From contig OZ345352.1 of NCBI GenBank assembly GCA_977006965.1, positions 868,001-932,000 on the forward strand: a DNA stretch of 64,000 nt. The letters are read 5' to 3'. The stretch is from Phymatolithon calcareum. Its lineage: Eukaryota > Rhodophyta > Florideophyceae > Hapalidiales. The notes under the pieces were generated by a model. The model saw only the letters and a list, made by a program, of their open reading frames with translations, had not been told where the DNA came from and searched no databases. Shown here piece after piece: positions 35,272-46,625 of the stretch (position 1 is the stretch's first letter; each line of letters opens with the position of its first letter). The translations under genes and the position numbers were made by a program.

Positions 35272-36125
35272 GCTCATTTCACAACGAGAAAAATAGAATA
35301 TTTTCCTCAAAACAGTGAAATATGCACGAGAAACGGTTTTCTGTCCAAAAGGTTTCAAAATAATTCCATTTTAGGCAAAAATGATTGACTTATGGCCAAT
35401 CTAGATCCAGACTTCTTCCGAAATCTCTGATTATATTTCCGGTAGGATTCCAGATCTTGGACAAAAAATATCCGTTCCAATCCAGCTTCGATAGTCGAGC
35501 GAAATTATCCGTCCAACCAACACGCTTGAAACTGTAACGGAGATGCTTTTGTTGATAATAGCTCCACGGTAGTGGATCTAGCTGCAGAGACCCCCGTCTG
35601 GAAGGGAGCTGGCTAATATTTTTCGGTCATTATTGTCTACTCACCGATCAGCTAGTATCTTGAGAGGTATTTCTGGGGTTGGAATGTGCGCTATTCCTTT
35701 CGCAAAGGCCACGCAGTTCATGCACTGCGATGTCCTGACACTATAACGAATCCTGGACTAACAAAAGGAGTGAGAGAGCAGTTTTTGGAAAGGTTGCTTA
35801 ATCTCCAACGAGCGAAACCTCTCAAGATCATGAGAGCTTAGACATAAATCACGCGCCCACCGTGACACCTCCACTTTCTTTTACCGATGGAAGGGATGCC
35901 CCTCTGAATGGGTGTCAAGTCGGGCATTGGGACCAATCAGATGACCAGAGGAGAATGCGATGAATGCGTCCACAATGATCTTGAGAACGCATGTCTCACG
36001 GAGATACTTATTAAGACACCGACGATGACACATCCTGCGAGCAGTAGGAGGTACAGGACCTCGAATCGTCCCAAATGTTCACCATATTTCTAATACTCAA
36101 CACAAGATTTCTCTCTCGGATATGC

Positions 36126-36220
36126 AGAATCTAGCCAAAACGTCTTGGCCCTAGGAAAGTTGCCCCAAGCGTCAGCAGATGTGTTGGTAACTTCTAAATA
36201 AAAATCTACCTTTCTTCTTC
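36126..36220 (+). mobile_element. 95-bp retroposon tail with 14-bp target duplication
   Basis: TCTCTCGGATATGC occurs at 36112-36125 and 36221-36234. The insert ends AAATAAAAATCTACC followed by TTC repeats, the 3' end of the interspersed family, in plus orientation. It is shared with copy B (58432-58527), so it predates the duplication. Confidence 0.85.
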
Positions 36221-38423
36221 TTCTCTCGGATATGCTGATAAGCACCCTCTGCCCTCTTCCGTTCCTGAACTATTTGTCTCAACCTGATGGAAGGCGGCAT
36301 CTATGCAAAGCAACATATTATGCTTAGAGAATGTCTATTGGATGAATGAAACTTTTGATGAAAAGTTGTCATGTCTATTACTGCGGTCATTGTAGATTGC
36401 GGGAATCTATCACTTGCCGAAATGCCGTTATCATTGACCCGCAAAATTCTCGAGCCCTTTCATATTTCTTGTTGTACAAACTGTACGAGTACACTCTTCT
36501 GCTCTTCCGTTTGTCGCTTCTACGAATACGTACTTTCATCTCCGCCTTATCTCTGGAGCATTTTATGTGCGGATTGTGTGTCTGCATACAAGAAAGCTCC
36601 CCCCTCATTATCGTTCTCCTTCTCTTACTTACCCTCAGCTCCTCATACGCGGACTGCACGTGAGCGAGCCTCGCGTTCCCATCTCATCAATGTTCATTTC
36701 TTTTCGCGTTCCTCCTCGCCCAAGTTTTTCCTCCCAGTAGTCTATCCCATTTTCTCTTCCTTACTTGCTCGTGGTAGCGCATCTTTAGTCTTGAATACTG
36801 TGCAGTATTTAGGCTCTTAGAAGTGAGGGACCGACGACGAAGTATCATCCATCGACTATCTACTATCCACTATTTACGATTGACAAAAGACATATCTCAA
36901 CGATCAAGTAAACCTCTCCATTCAACCCCGAAAAACAGAGCTGTCATTCTTGAAGCGCGCATATCCGGCGAGCAACATTGTGGCCGATCGTATTTCGGAT
37001 TCTACAGTCATAATCTACAGTATCATTCTGAATGAGTTCACATATTTTGGAGACTACTGCGAATATCGCTTGTCAGAAAACCCCTTCAAAGTCCTTCCAA
37101 ATTGACTTTATACACAAAATTTTGTTGTATAATGACACGCGAGTGAAGAAGTTAGGGACAGCACGACCAGAAAGCGGATCTCACGCTCCTCAGTGCGTCA
37201 ATGGAACACATTGGAAGGATGGACTAAGTGAAATGGATTGGAGAGGAAGGGACCTCCATTTAGTTTTTGTGATGTTCTGAGCACCCTTCAATTAGTCAGG
37301 CGCACATCCAACATAAGAAAAATAACCATTTCAGGAATTGTCACCAATAAAACCATTGATGATGCCGCCAATAGCTATTTTCACATATCTGCTCTTCTCA
37401 AGCACTTCCTGTTCTTCTTCCTCTGCCCACTCACTAGGGCGATATGTAGAACACAGAACGGATTGCGAATAGATGGCGCTGACGTGTCTTGCATCGTGCT
37501 TTGCGCGATTCTTTATTTTTCGTTTTCTTATAATGAGACAGGTGGCACTGTGGCGGCTCACAAGTTGACGACGACATGCAGAGTTCATTTGGGGGACTGG
37601 AGTAATTTTGTACACTGCCTGAAGTCCTCGAATTGATATAGAGATGACCACTGCTCAAGACGTATCCAATGACCTCGTTAGTCCCTTGTCAACGGGAAGC
37701 GATATCTTTGTTGCACTGAAGATCGTACTGATGACGTGCCTTGGAGCTTAAATTGCTTGTAGTCTGTGAAACGAAATGGAGATGTGCGCTGAGGCTTGTA
37801 GCTGCCCATGAACAAAATGCATGACCTAAGATGACACTCCCTTCGCGAAGGAAATTATTATCTTCGCTGTCCTGAAGATGTTTATTATTGTGGTCCTTTG
37901 ACTAGGCAACATTTACAAGATGTCATGAACTATCGCTAGGCTTTACTCTAGTGACAATATGCAGCGCACGAGTTTTAACGTCTCGTGAGCGGCGGAACGA
38001 CAGAAGGAAAGCCGAAAACATGGTCGCCGCAAATACGTCGCCCTAATTGGCAAAGCTGTTTGCTGAGCTTTCGTGTTGTCGGCGCGACGGGCACAAAAAG
38101 CATCTGTACTGCACCGTCAGACACAGGCGTCCGATGCGTTTTGCTGATGGCGCCACACGTTGCTGGTACCATCAAATGACAACACAGGAAAACCCAGGCG
38201 AAGGATAGTTCGATCGGGCACTTGGCAGTGCTTCTTCGTACAGAAGCGTAAATATCCTTCGTCCGCAAGCGAGCTCCCGCAATTTCAGCGCTTCAACTCT
38301 TGGCCTTGACCCCGCGTTGCGCACGTCACGAAACGCCAAGAGTTTGGGACAACAGTCTGGGCCTGACCGGCCCGCTCAGCCCAAAGGTCTAGAAAAAGAG
38401 AAGGAGAAGAAGAAAGATAGATT

Positions 38424-39217
38424 GAAAAAAGCAATAGGGAGCCGGAGAAGGGTTTGACCGGACCGAACGGACCGCAAACGAAAAAAGACAAGTTTCCGGC
38501 GCGGGCGCGGGCGCCCGCGCCGGCGCAAGTGGCCGCAGCGACAAAGCTGCACAAAGCGCTCCTTCCGACGGTAATCCCGCCGGAAATGGCGGACGCGATC
38601 GTGAACGCGCACGCCAGGGACTCGGCGAATCGAGAACTTGCCACACTTGAAATGCCAGACCCAAGCCCGCCGTCGCAAGATTTCGAGAAAATCTTGCGAA
38701 TTTAAGCGGATTTGATACAGGCCGGCTATCATACCGGTCCGGCCCGTTCACCTGTGCGTCACAGATAGGAACCAAGAGCTCAGTCAGGAATTTTTCCCCG
38801 CTACAGTGCAGGGTTTTTTTTTGAACTGGCGAGAGCTGTGATCCGGCCTCCCCGTGGGAGAAGACTATCACCTTCTGGTAGTATGGTAGTACATGGATTC
38901 CGCCCTGAGTGGTGTGCCGCAACGCTCAAGGAAGCTGGGAGAGAAGACAGAAGAAGATGAAAGAAGGCAGCAAGATGACTAGCTACCGTGAGCGTCCTAA
39001 ATGGTTTCCAACCCGGGGCATCCCTTTGAAGGACGGCGATTGAAGATTGGCTATGTAGCGATATAGATGTTAAGCTTCCCCAAGGTCTGCACATTGTGCA
39101 GCTTGGGCAGCTGTTGTGACATCAAGTACCACTCGTATCTGTTAAGTCTACTGGAGCCGTAAGGATGTGGAGTTGTTTACCAGCTCTGATAAATCCCGCA
39201 ATAAAAGAAAGAAAGAA
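38424..39217 (+). mobile_element. 794-bp retroposon with a GAAA tail, absent from copy B
   Basis: AGAAAGATAGATT is duplicated at 38411-38423 and 39218-39230, whereas copy B has it once (62878-62890). The right end, GCAATAAAAGAAAGAAAG, looks like a polyadenylation signal plus a simple-repeat tail. The insert therefore reads as a retrotransposed sequence in plus orientation. It is GC-rich near 38500-38640. A frame at 38454-38705 reads as an 83-residue Ala/Pro-rich peptide but has no ATG start. It interrupts an older 124-bp retroposon. Confidence 0.8.
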
Positions 39218-39230
39218 AGAAAGATAGATT

Positions 39231-39336
39231 TTTATTTAAAAGTTACCAACGCATCTGTTGACGCTTGGGGCAGCTTTCCTAGTGCCAAGAGGTTTTGGCT
39301 GGATTCTGTCTATGGAAGAGTTTATTTTCTTGTTGA
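39231..39336 (-). mobile_element. Right part of an older short retroposon, split by the 794-bp insert
   Basis: With 38406-38423 this makes up the element found whole in copy B at 62873-62996. Its target duplication TAGAAAAAGAGAAGGA lies at 38390-38405 and 39337-39352. It belongs to the same family as 21430-21623. Confidence 0.75.
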
Positions 39337-39578
39337 TAGAAAAAGAGAAGGACAACAGCGTAAAAATTCGTATAACGTGGATACGTGTTTCTGGCTCGCA
39401 CATATCCGCCAGCGGCATACCGGTTCGCTCGGCCGGACTGTCCGTCTACGGAGAAGCTTTTTGACATGAGAGTGTTCATAGAGCGGGAATAAGAGAAGGA
39501 GAGTAGCGCACACGAGCTCTTTGTCGTTCTGCCGTTTCTCAATATGACGCAAGCGAAGCAGAAGGCTTAAGCCACTAG

Positions 39579-40277
39579 TGTCGAGAAAACTCTACCAAAC
39601 GCGGTAGATACGGTCGGCACCTCAGGACTTGAAGTCCCGATGCCTCGCTCGCAGCACCGACACGTGGCGGCACAGTGTTGTGCGGGCCGTGTGCGTGAAC
39701 TGCTTGTTGAGCGGGTGGCGCCTCCCAGGCGTACTTGGTTACGGCGGGAGACGTAGTGTGAAGTGGGATTGTGTGCTTTGACCTTGATTCCGACTTGCCG
39801 AGTTTATGGAGATGGGAACTATTCTGGCTTATATAAGGTCCATCTACCAGGGAAGCTCGAGACTAATTCGACCTAGACTGCCGTCTATTGCAGACAGTGA
39901 ACCGCACGCTGACCGTGATGTTTCGGTTCGCGAAGTGTGCGTGCCGTTAGGTGTTAGCAATTTAACACAAGCTTGTAGGTAGTCTCGCGAGCTGTGCCAT
40001 ATACGGAGGTCCGTTGTTCTGCACAGCGACCTTAGTTTCGGTTAGGTTTGCTTTAAACTTGCGCCGATACGCAATTGATGTTTACGTTTGTCTTCTTGTC
40101 TTGACCTTCCAATCACGGGTCATCCTTCCTTGAACTTTAGCTCGCTTGAGGGGGTGTGCAAGGCTGAACTAATATTGTCAACAGATGAACGGTAAGATTG
40201 CTGAGACGGGACTGTTCGGGCAGGCTGAAGATAGTTGGGAGATGTCCGGTACTTATCGCAGCATTGAATCTGCGACA
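39579..40277 (+). mobile_element. Solo LTR, 699 bp
   Basis: It starts TGTCGAGAAAAC, ends CTGCGACA (TG...CA with TGTCG/CGACA ends) and is flanked by ACTAG at 39574-39578 and 40278-40282. Copy B has the empty site with a single ACTAG at 63348-63352. A TATATAAGG box is at 39830-39838. There is no internal coding region. It is unrelated in sequence to the gypsy LTR at 8151, so it represents another LTR family. Confidence 0.88.
39830..39838 (+). promoter_or_regulatory. TATA box of the solo LTR
   Basis: TATATAAGG lies about 250 bp into the LTR, the usual place for the U3 promoter. It suggests transcription rightward. Confidence 0.5.
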
Positions 40278-40834
40278 ACTAGTAGTCCTCGTAAATACAT
40301 TATTCGCTGATCGTAAAGTCATTTCCCGAGCTCTGGCCTTGCCAACATGACTTGCGCAGGACAAACGATTGCACGAGGCTCTTTCACCTATGACAACTTG
40401 GCCATGCGGTAACATCGAAGGAACGCAGTTGAGAACCACTGGTGCAAAAATTGGACGTGCTTCTTCGGACCAAAAATGTAACTGTTTTTCTACGCATCAG
40501 CTCGCGGCCTTGAATTGAGTCGTGCACACTGCGCGACTGAGTTGCATGAAAAAAGTTTCTGCTCGCCGTTCCGCCTGATGGATTGGAGCAGCACAAAGCG
40601 TGGGGTTGCCTTGACGGCCGTCTCGCCCATCTCCTCGCTCCGACAAGGTATGATCGTCCTCCCTGTGCTGTAAATGTGAACAAACAGGGTTTTTTGAAAG
40701 GAGAACGTGTAGTACACAAAAGGTAGAACGCTAATTCCCGGCCTACGACGGACCGCGGAACCGCGGAAGTGCTCACCTAAGACCGGTGACGCAGAGTTGC
40801 CTACCTTAAGCTTTGTGTACGCGAACGTCTTTTA

Positions 40835-41252
40835 CAGTCAGTCGTCGATAAATGGATGGGCAATGTGGAATGGCCTAATATTCTCAAAATCGAGGTTATT
40901 CTCAAGTCGAATTTTGAATCATAAGTTTTGGATCACACGAGTGCCGAACAGTAGCTTTACACCACTGTGTCAACTTTTACTGTACTGTACTGTATGCCAA
41001 TGGCAGGAGAAACACGAAAAGTACTTACAGTGTTCTACGAGTGAGGATATGCTCCGTGTACGCTAAACAAAATTATAACAAAATTTAAGGTATGCCCCGT
41101 GACCTCGAACATGAAAAAATCCCCCTATTAAATATTCTAGAATCCTTTAATTTTAGTTAAATTTAGGCGGATACGGTATTCGTGGAGCACCCGATTATGC
41201 TGATAACCGAGGTTATTCTAATAAAAAGGTTCCATTTATCGAGGTCGGACTG
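40835..41252. mobile_element. 418-bp MITE of the Tc1/mariner-pogo type
   Basis: The left end, CAGTCAGTCGTCGATAAATG, and the inverse of the right end, CAGTCCGACCTCGATAAATG, form inverted repeats. TA dinucleotides flank both sides (40833-40834 and 41253-41254). Copy B carries the empty site with one TA (63916-63917). The CAGTCCGACCTCGAT end resembles pogo/Tigger elements. No transposase is present, so it is non-autonomous. Confidence 0.85.
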
Positions 41253-41340
41253 TACTCCTACTTCGGTTCCTTCCACTGCTTGCTACTCAATGCCAGTGTG
41301 TAGAGTAATCTATGATACTTGACCCATATATTACCACTGC

Positions 41341-43121
41341 CCCTGTAGTCCAGATACACATATACACCTGTAATCCCCTTTTGGTCCAATTAATGAGAAA
41401 TCTCCCCCCTTGTAGTCCAGACTCATCATGAGCCTCGACCGAGGACCGCCGTGCACGGCACAGAGCGGACATATGATACCCCTAATATTGCAAAGTACAG
41501 TGTACAGTACACAATACGGGAGTCGTCGGGGCACGTTAGATCAAGTTATGAATCAACGGCAGCACGTAAATTACGGATTTTGTGGCATCAAGGTGCCAGG
41601 GAGCTGCGGGAAATGGCGTTTTCAATGATCTTGGAGTAGATTGGGCCTTTTCGCAAAGTGAACGTATGCACTGGTGCCCCGTGACGTCTTCCGGTCCTTC
41701 TAATACGTAAACAGTTACTTTCTCAAAGAACTCATTGACAGCAGTGGGAAACGAGCCCACCGAATCAAGTACTGTACTATATCATATATCATACGGTTTA
41801 CACGACTTTGTCAGACACATCATGACGACGGCGTAATATCCGTGTGTCATACACTGCATGCTTGTTCTCTCTTTATTGGTTCAATTTGATTGCATTTGAT
41901 CGTATGACTAAGTCTGAGAAACTCCCTGCATCCCATTTACCGCTCTTGTACCGTTTATTGCTGTCTAGTTTTGGTATACTGTTTTAAAAAACGGTATACC
42001 AAAACTTCGAGGAACAAAAAAATTTTGGAAAATAGTTTGACCTCACAGCTCGAACAAACCCAACTTTATACTGCTGAATCCCGCATAATATGGCCAATGA
42101 AAAACTATTCTGACACGTATACCGCCAGTTGAAAATCAGCAAAAGTTCGTTTTTTAGTGATATACTGCTGACTTTGAGGCGTGGTATAAGTATTGTAACA
42201 TTTTTGTTTTCTTTTGATAAAGAAACAGCATAAAAGTCTTCCGATAGTTTATTGCAACCTTGTCAATGAAATTTGGATTAGAATTTTTTACGAGGGGTGT
42301 ACCGCGCTCTATATTTCTAATGGCGAGCTCGTGTTATACTGTTTTGCACATTTGGTATTTCAACGCACCTTCATGAATCGCCAGGCGTTTTCGCAACTAT
42401 TCATGATCTTCGAATTGGGGGTGTATATGATAACAACACGAGAGTATCAGAACAACGCCCGAAAGCACGACAACACCGGCACGGGTGATGGATGCTTGGG
42501 TCTCGTGCAAGTTCTGATTGACACCAAGTGCCGAAGCGCAGTACGTTGCCACGGTGTGGAACACGGAACATGACTGTGGCCCAGGTCTTCCCTCTTTTTT
42601 GTGTGCTCCTAATAACGTAACGTATCACTAAGTAAAATATCCCAAAAAATGTGCTTCGCGCAGTAAGATCAATTTTTTCTATATTACAGATAAGACCAGA
42701 AAACGGGATTTCCCGCAACTCCCAGCGAAGCGCTGAAAGGTGACATCGAAGTTGATTTGCGCAACTGCTCCTTCAATCCATAACATCATCATGATGCAAA
42801 GGATCCTTTGCAATGCTGTGTAGACCAGGGTTTCAAAAATATAACCAACTACAGCATTAACCTGAGTCGTCTTGCACAAATGCAGGTTGCACGGTACCTT
42901 TAAAAATGAATAATTTTAGGCATACAGTATGCTGATCTGGTCAGAGCGTCGTTGATAGAGCAATGCAGGGATTACAGTTCCACGGGATGCTGTTTACGAG
43001 GTGATATCATATTGACTAATAAAACGGACATATGGAGAAGAGATGGATGAAAAGGTTTTCGAGCGGCATATGATACAGAGAAGAGGATGAACAGCGGAGA
43101 CATTAGGGAAAGCTACAGTAT
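41341..43121. other. Intergenic, no supported gene
   Basis: Short frames only (for example 119 codons at 42214-42573 without a domain). An imperfect inverted repeat of about 40 bp lies at 41967-42006, with arms AGTTTTGGTATAC and GTATACCAAAACT. This may be a tiny hairpin element. Confidence 0.4.
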
Positions 43122-43280
43122 ATGAAAGAACTAGTCGTCTTAGGACAGATGAGATTGGCAAACAACTTGACATGGTCTACTACTAATAGTGTCCACCAGA
43201 TTTTCAAAAGCTCACCACATGCTGACTACATCTCAGCCTGCGATTGAACGTTTCTCGATCTTCCGTATCGAACACCCGCA

Positions 43281-44858
43281 ATGTCGATATCGCAAGTTGA
43301 AAACACAGAGCTCAGCTTCAAGGGCAGTCTTGGCCTTCTCGTGGCAATCACTTTCATTGTTTTCGAGATCATCCTCCTCCCCCTTTTCGAACACACTCGC
43401 GAAAATCTCACAACGGCTGTCGTGCGACATCGGCTTGCAAATGGCGAAGAGGTTGCTTTGCGAAAAGAGAATCCAATTGCTCGAGCACTTGGTCTTTCTG
43501 ATGGGCTGGCAAGACCCAAGGGGATGATCTTGCTTTCAAGGGTGACCAAGGTATTTCTCAAAGTTACGTTGGTCGTCAGCCTTTTCGTTTGGGAATACCA
43601 ACTCGAAACCATAGTGCAATCGCCTGTTGTTCAGCTTCTTGTCGACAACCGCGGCCTAGAAGGTCCTCCGGGGTATGCGTCCATCACTTCACCCATTCCA
43701 ATTGAAGGATTGCCACAAGGATCTGTCGGAGGCCTTGTTCCATTCGGCCAAATAGGCGCCAATGCATCTCGACTGTATGGCATTAGCCGCGCTCCTGGCA
43801 CTGATCTTTTCTATTCCTCACAGTGCGTTTCTGTTTCTGAGGAAGAAAGAACGCTGAGACGAACGGCCTATTTTGGCGTGTACATGCGAACTGGAAGCGC
43901 AATTCCTGACACCCTTGCTTGCTTGAATGGAACAGACGGCCGCGAAAGAGCTGTTCTCCTCAGCTACAATCCCAACAGTACCAGCACCATACACTCTAAT
44001 ATTTCTTCACTACAGATCCGGAAGGAAGTCGCAAGAGACGGGGCTAGCGTTTTGTATGCGGCCACAGTAACACTTCCATCTGGGACACCACTTAAAGGAA
44101 CTTTCGAAGGATTTGTTGCAATCACGCTCGAAAGTCATATTGAAAAACACGTTAAATGGTCCTCGTACGGCTTTTTTTTTCATGAAAAACGTGGTACAAT
44201 CATGAGATTACATATCCCGCTCACACATAAATGGGATCTATGTGGGCATCAGAAACAAGGGAAGAATAAGGCTTGGCAAGGCGTTTGGACGAGATCGGAA
44301 TCTAACATAACCTGTCCAAGTGGCATCACCATACCCAGTATTCGGAGCATCGAACACAAGTCGGATGTACAAGACGCAGAGGCTCGCATTGGGAACAGTA
44401 CAGTGTTCAAAGTAGGTCCCACCCTTGATGTACTTCAAGCATGGCTAGCAGAAACTGCATTTTACTCTTTTCGGGGTGAGATCGAATATACTGCCGATTT
44501 GCGGGAGAAAACAGATGGTGATTTGTTTTTTTTCTCGTCGGCAAGATCAGAGAAGGTATCCTTGAAAATCGGATACCCGAAGAAGCATGTTAAGATGAAA
44601 AAGTTGTCCACGATAGCTTTGCTAGTTGTGCTCTCCTTATTTGCTTTGTATTGCATTGTTTCGTTCGTGATTGAGTTTCAAAGTCAGGTAAGCACAGGGA
44701 TTGATTCAGAATGCGTTACAAGAACAGCTATGCTCAACATGATGAGAGAAGATGCAATAGAGCAGGGCGTTTTTCCTTGGAGTAGAGGGCATTCTGTGAC
44801 CATAGCCCTTTCAGTCAATGATACTGATCAACAACGTTTGAAAGTTGTGCGCAGTTGA
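43281..44858 (+). CDS. Three-TM membrane protein with a sequon-rich ectodomain, unrecognised family
   Basis: An intronless 525-residue protein; the ATG at 43281 opens MSISQVENTE. Hydrophobic helices are at about 15-36 (SLGLLVAITFIVFEIILLPL), 83-104 (weaker) and 443-466 (STIALLVVLSLFALYCIVSF). Between helices 2 and 3 lie about 335 residues with at least five N-glycosylation sequons (NAS, NGT, NST, NIS, NIT, NST) and only a few cysteines, as expected for an extracytoplasmic domain. The short region after helix 3 holds another NDT sequon and ends QQRLKVVRS. The frame is intact, whereas paralogous copies at 17.7-19.9 kb and in the array are broken. The 3' flank to about 44990 is also conserved in those copies. 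I recognise no known family; a surface receptor or cell-wall/membrane protein is possible, but nothing shows its function. Confidence 0.7.
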   Translation: MSISQVENTELSFKGSLGLLVAITFIVFEIILLPLFEHTRENLTTAVVRHRLANGEEVALRKENPIARALGLSDGLARPKGMILLSRVTKVFLKVTLVVSLFVWEYQLETIVQSPVVQLLVDNRGLEGPPGYASITSPIPIEGLPQGSVGGLVPFGQIGANASRLYGISRAPGTDLFYSSQCVSVSEEERTLRRTAYFGVYMRTGSAIPDTLACLNGTDGRERAVLLSYNPNSTSTIHSNISSLQIRKEVARDGASVLYAATVTLPSGTPLKGTFEGFVAITLESHIEKHVKWSSYGFFFHEKRGTIMRLHIPLTHKWDLCGHQKQGKNKAWQGVWTRSESNITCPSGITIPSIRSIEHKSDVQDAEARIGNSTVFKVGPTLDVLQAWLAETAFYSFRGEIEYTADLREKTDGDLFFFSSARSEKVSLKIGYPKKHVKMKKLSTIALLVVLSLFALYCIVSFVIEFQSQVSTGIDSECVTRTAMLNMMREDAIEQGVFPWSRGHSVTIALSVNDTDQQRLKVVRS

Positions 44859-44984
44859 AGAGACAGAGGTTCAAACAGAAATAAAGGAAACGAAGACATG
44901 TCGTCTTCACATAGTATTATGCCCTTTTGAAAATCTTCTTGTATGCTCCAAACGTGCAGCACGCAGACAGACTCAAGGAGGGGG

Positions 44985-45321
44985 ATATGTGTTGATTTAT
45001 TTTAAAAGCTCCCAAGGCCTCTCTTCAAGAGTAACAGGGCCGCTTTCCCACGATTTTCTAAGCTGACGTAGTTTGACTATTCAGTATATCCTTGATTCGT
45101 ATTTCTCTCCCACCAAGTGCTCTAGTGAGTCGCTTACATTCATATTCAATTTCTGGACTAATCTTCGATGACGATAGAATGCGTTGGAGCGCGACCAGCT
45201 CAATCACGGCTGTGACAACAAAGTATGCACCTAGTACTGATCTTCTCCAAAGAGGTGCTCTGTTGAATATCAGCCGTAGGCATCGCAACCGTGTAGAACT
45301 TTCTCTTACGTGGAGAACCAC
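44985..45321 (-). pseudogene. C-terminal end of a paralogous membrane protein, converging on the intact gene
   Basis: The minus frame 45321-45058 has a hydrophobic helix (VLGAYFVVTAVIELVALQ), then SKISPEIEYECKRLTRAL and a short charged tail. The pattern VIE....EC..LTRA resembles the VIEF...SECVTRTA stretch after helix 3 of the 525-aa protein. Its equivalents lie in the tandem array in the opposite relative orientation (20081-20336). An AATAAA signal (44996-45001 on the minus strand) follows the stop by about 60 bp, and a match to 63041-63156 spans this 3' end. No upstream part of the protein is recognisable beyond 45321, where a LINE remnant begins nearby. Confidence 0.5.
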
Positions 45322-45389
45322 CGGCAGATTGTTCGAATCAGTTGGTATCTCGAGCGATCTTCCCTCTTCTTCCTTTGCCCATAACTCAA

Positions 45390-45990
45390 TTATTTCTTTC
45401 GTCGCCCTTTCTTTGAGACTGAGCCCTCCTCCGCTTTATCGAGAGCTTTCTGCAGATCTTCATATTTCTTGAGGCACTCTATGTCCTTGGTTGCCTCCTT
45501 AATGTCTTCATCTCTCCCAGAATACTCATCTGCCTCATCGAGGCGCTTCTTTTGTCTCACAAGACTCGCAGAAAACCTATCTGCTTGGTGCCTTCTCCTC
45601 ATGGCTGGTGGTTCTAGTCGGCACAGAACTCGCATTCTACCATGGCGGTGCTGGGCATATGTCCCAAAAACATTCTTGAATAATAAACCTTCTGCAGATT
45701 CGATTGCTGATTGTAATCGCTTTGTCAATGGTGTCACGTGGAGTGCTTACTCCCACTTTGCCAAAAAAAGCGACTTGAAGATTCTAATGCATGTCACAAG
45801 CTGAAAGCCTCGAACGTTGACTCCAATATCCCGCAGTTTGTGTATGCACGGAGTTACAGATGCAATACACATGAAGTCCAGACGAAAGCGATACATTTAA
45901 AAGCTCTTGGTGTATCGGCAGAATGCTTGAGGTAGCTTTTATCAAAACGAAACCAGCCTTGTGTACTGAATTCATACGATATAGAACGAA
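45390..45990 (-). pseudogene. LINE remnant, region after the reverse transcriptase
   Basis: The stretch on the minus strand around 45830-45730 matches 55730-55860 of the LINE at 55.6 kb nucleotide for nucleotide in blocks. The frame 45737-45390 continues past that point. It has the composition seen after the RT domain in non-LTR elements: VTPLTKRLQSAIESAEGL, CRLEPPAMRRRHQADRF, then a charged helix. It is frameshifted near 45740 and has no RT core, so it is a 5'-truncated dead copy. Confidence 0.6.
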
Positions 45991-46439
45991 GCGATCCTAA
46001 ATCCTACCTCTGACACAAGGAATACCTCGATAGAGAAATATCTACAGGTCAGCCGACCGAAACTTGTGAGACTTCACTGCAAAGTCAAAGTTTTGAGTCT
46101 GAAATACGGTGAGGATGAAAGAAATAAGGCACAGAATTCTCTGAGCAAGATGATTCGTAGGTTACTTTCCAAGAAATCCGCCAAAGATGATAGAAGATAT
46201 GGGCAGTCAAGGAGCATGGGCAGTTGGAGCACTTAACAGCATCCTGGGAATGCCTACATGGACCCCTACAGAGGAGAACAACGTGGTCCGTGCCATTGAC
46301 GAGATACTACGTAATTCCGTTTAAGGCGAATGAAGTTTCGAGTGTAGTAAATTGCTAAGAAAGATGCCGACTTCCTCAAGTCAGAGCACATGGTACCTTC
46401 TCAAATAATCCACTTAATGACGATTCTGAAATATGAGAA

Positions 46440-46612
46440 GAAGAAGAAGAAAGGTAGATTTTTATTTAAAAGTTACCAACGCATCTGCTGACGCTCGGGG
46501 CAACTTTCCTAAGGCCAAGGGGTTTTGGATAGATTCTGTCCTGAAGGGGTTTTCTTTTCTTGTTAGTGTAACACGATTCAGTGGACTACAAAAACCCACC
46601 TCTGGTCTCCTT
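46440..46612 (-). mobile_element. 173-bp retroposon with 13-bp target duplication
   Basis: TGAAATATGAGAA occurs at 46427-46439 and 46613-46625. The insert has AGAAG repeats, GGTAGATTTTTATTTAAAAG and the family body up to ACCTCTGGTCTCC. It points to the minus strand. Confidence 0.85.
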
Positions 46613-46625
46613 TGAAATATGAGAA

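Larger units (their letters stand above)
35272..41340 (+). repeat. Segmental duplication, copy A
   Basis: Direct-orientation counterpart of 57549-64000. Aligned blocks are 35279-36470 with 57556-58773; 36470-38423 with 60949-62890; 39231-39578 with 62891-63352 (less one insert); 40278-40834 with 63348-63917; and 41253-41340 with 63917-64000. Divergence is a few percent by eye. Differences are mainly insertions in one copy or the other. Copy A has a 794-bp retroposon, a solo LTR and a MITE that copy B lacks. No convincing gene is present apart from short frames noted elsewhere. Confidence 0.9.

Noticed and set aside
37331-37651. 106-codon minus frame conserved in both duplication copies
   Set aside because: Frame lengths differ between copies through deletions and the start differs; no recognisable protein.
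37975-38268. 97-codon minus frame conserved in both duplication copies (also 62442-62735)
   Set aside because: Conservation is explained by the duplication; substitutions alter residues freely and no domain is visible.
38389-38922. 177-codon minus-strand frame in the GC-rich retroposon
   Set aside because: Long open frames are expected in GC-rich DNA; Ala/Arg/Pro-rich, no ATG-led conserved sequence, absent from copy B.
42214-42573. 119-codon plus frame near the hairpin at 41967
   Set aside because: No domain and a competing frame on the opposite strand.
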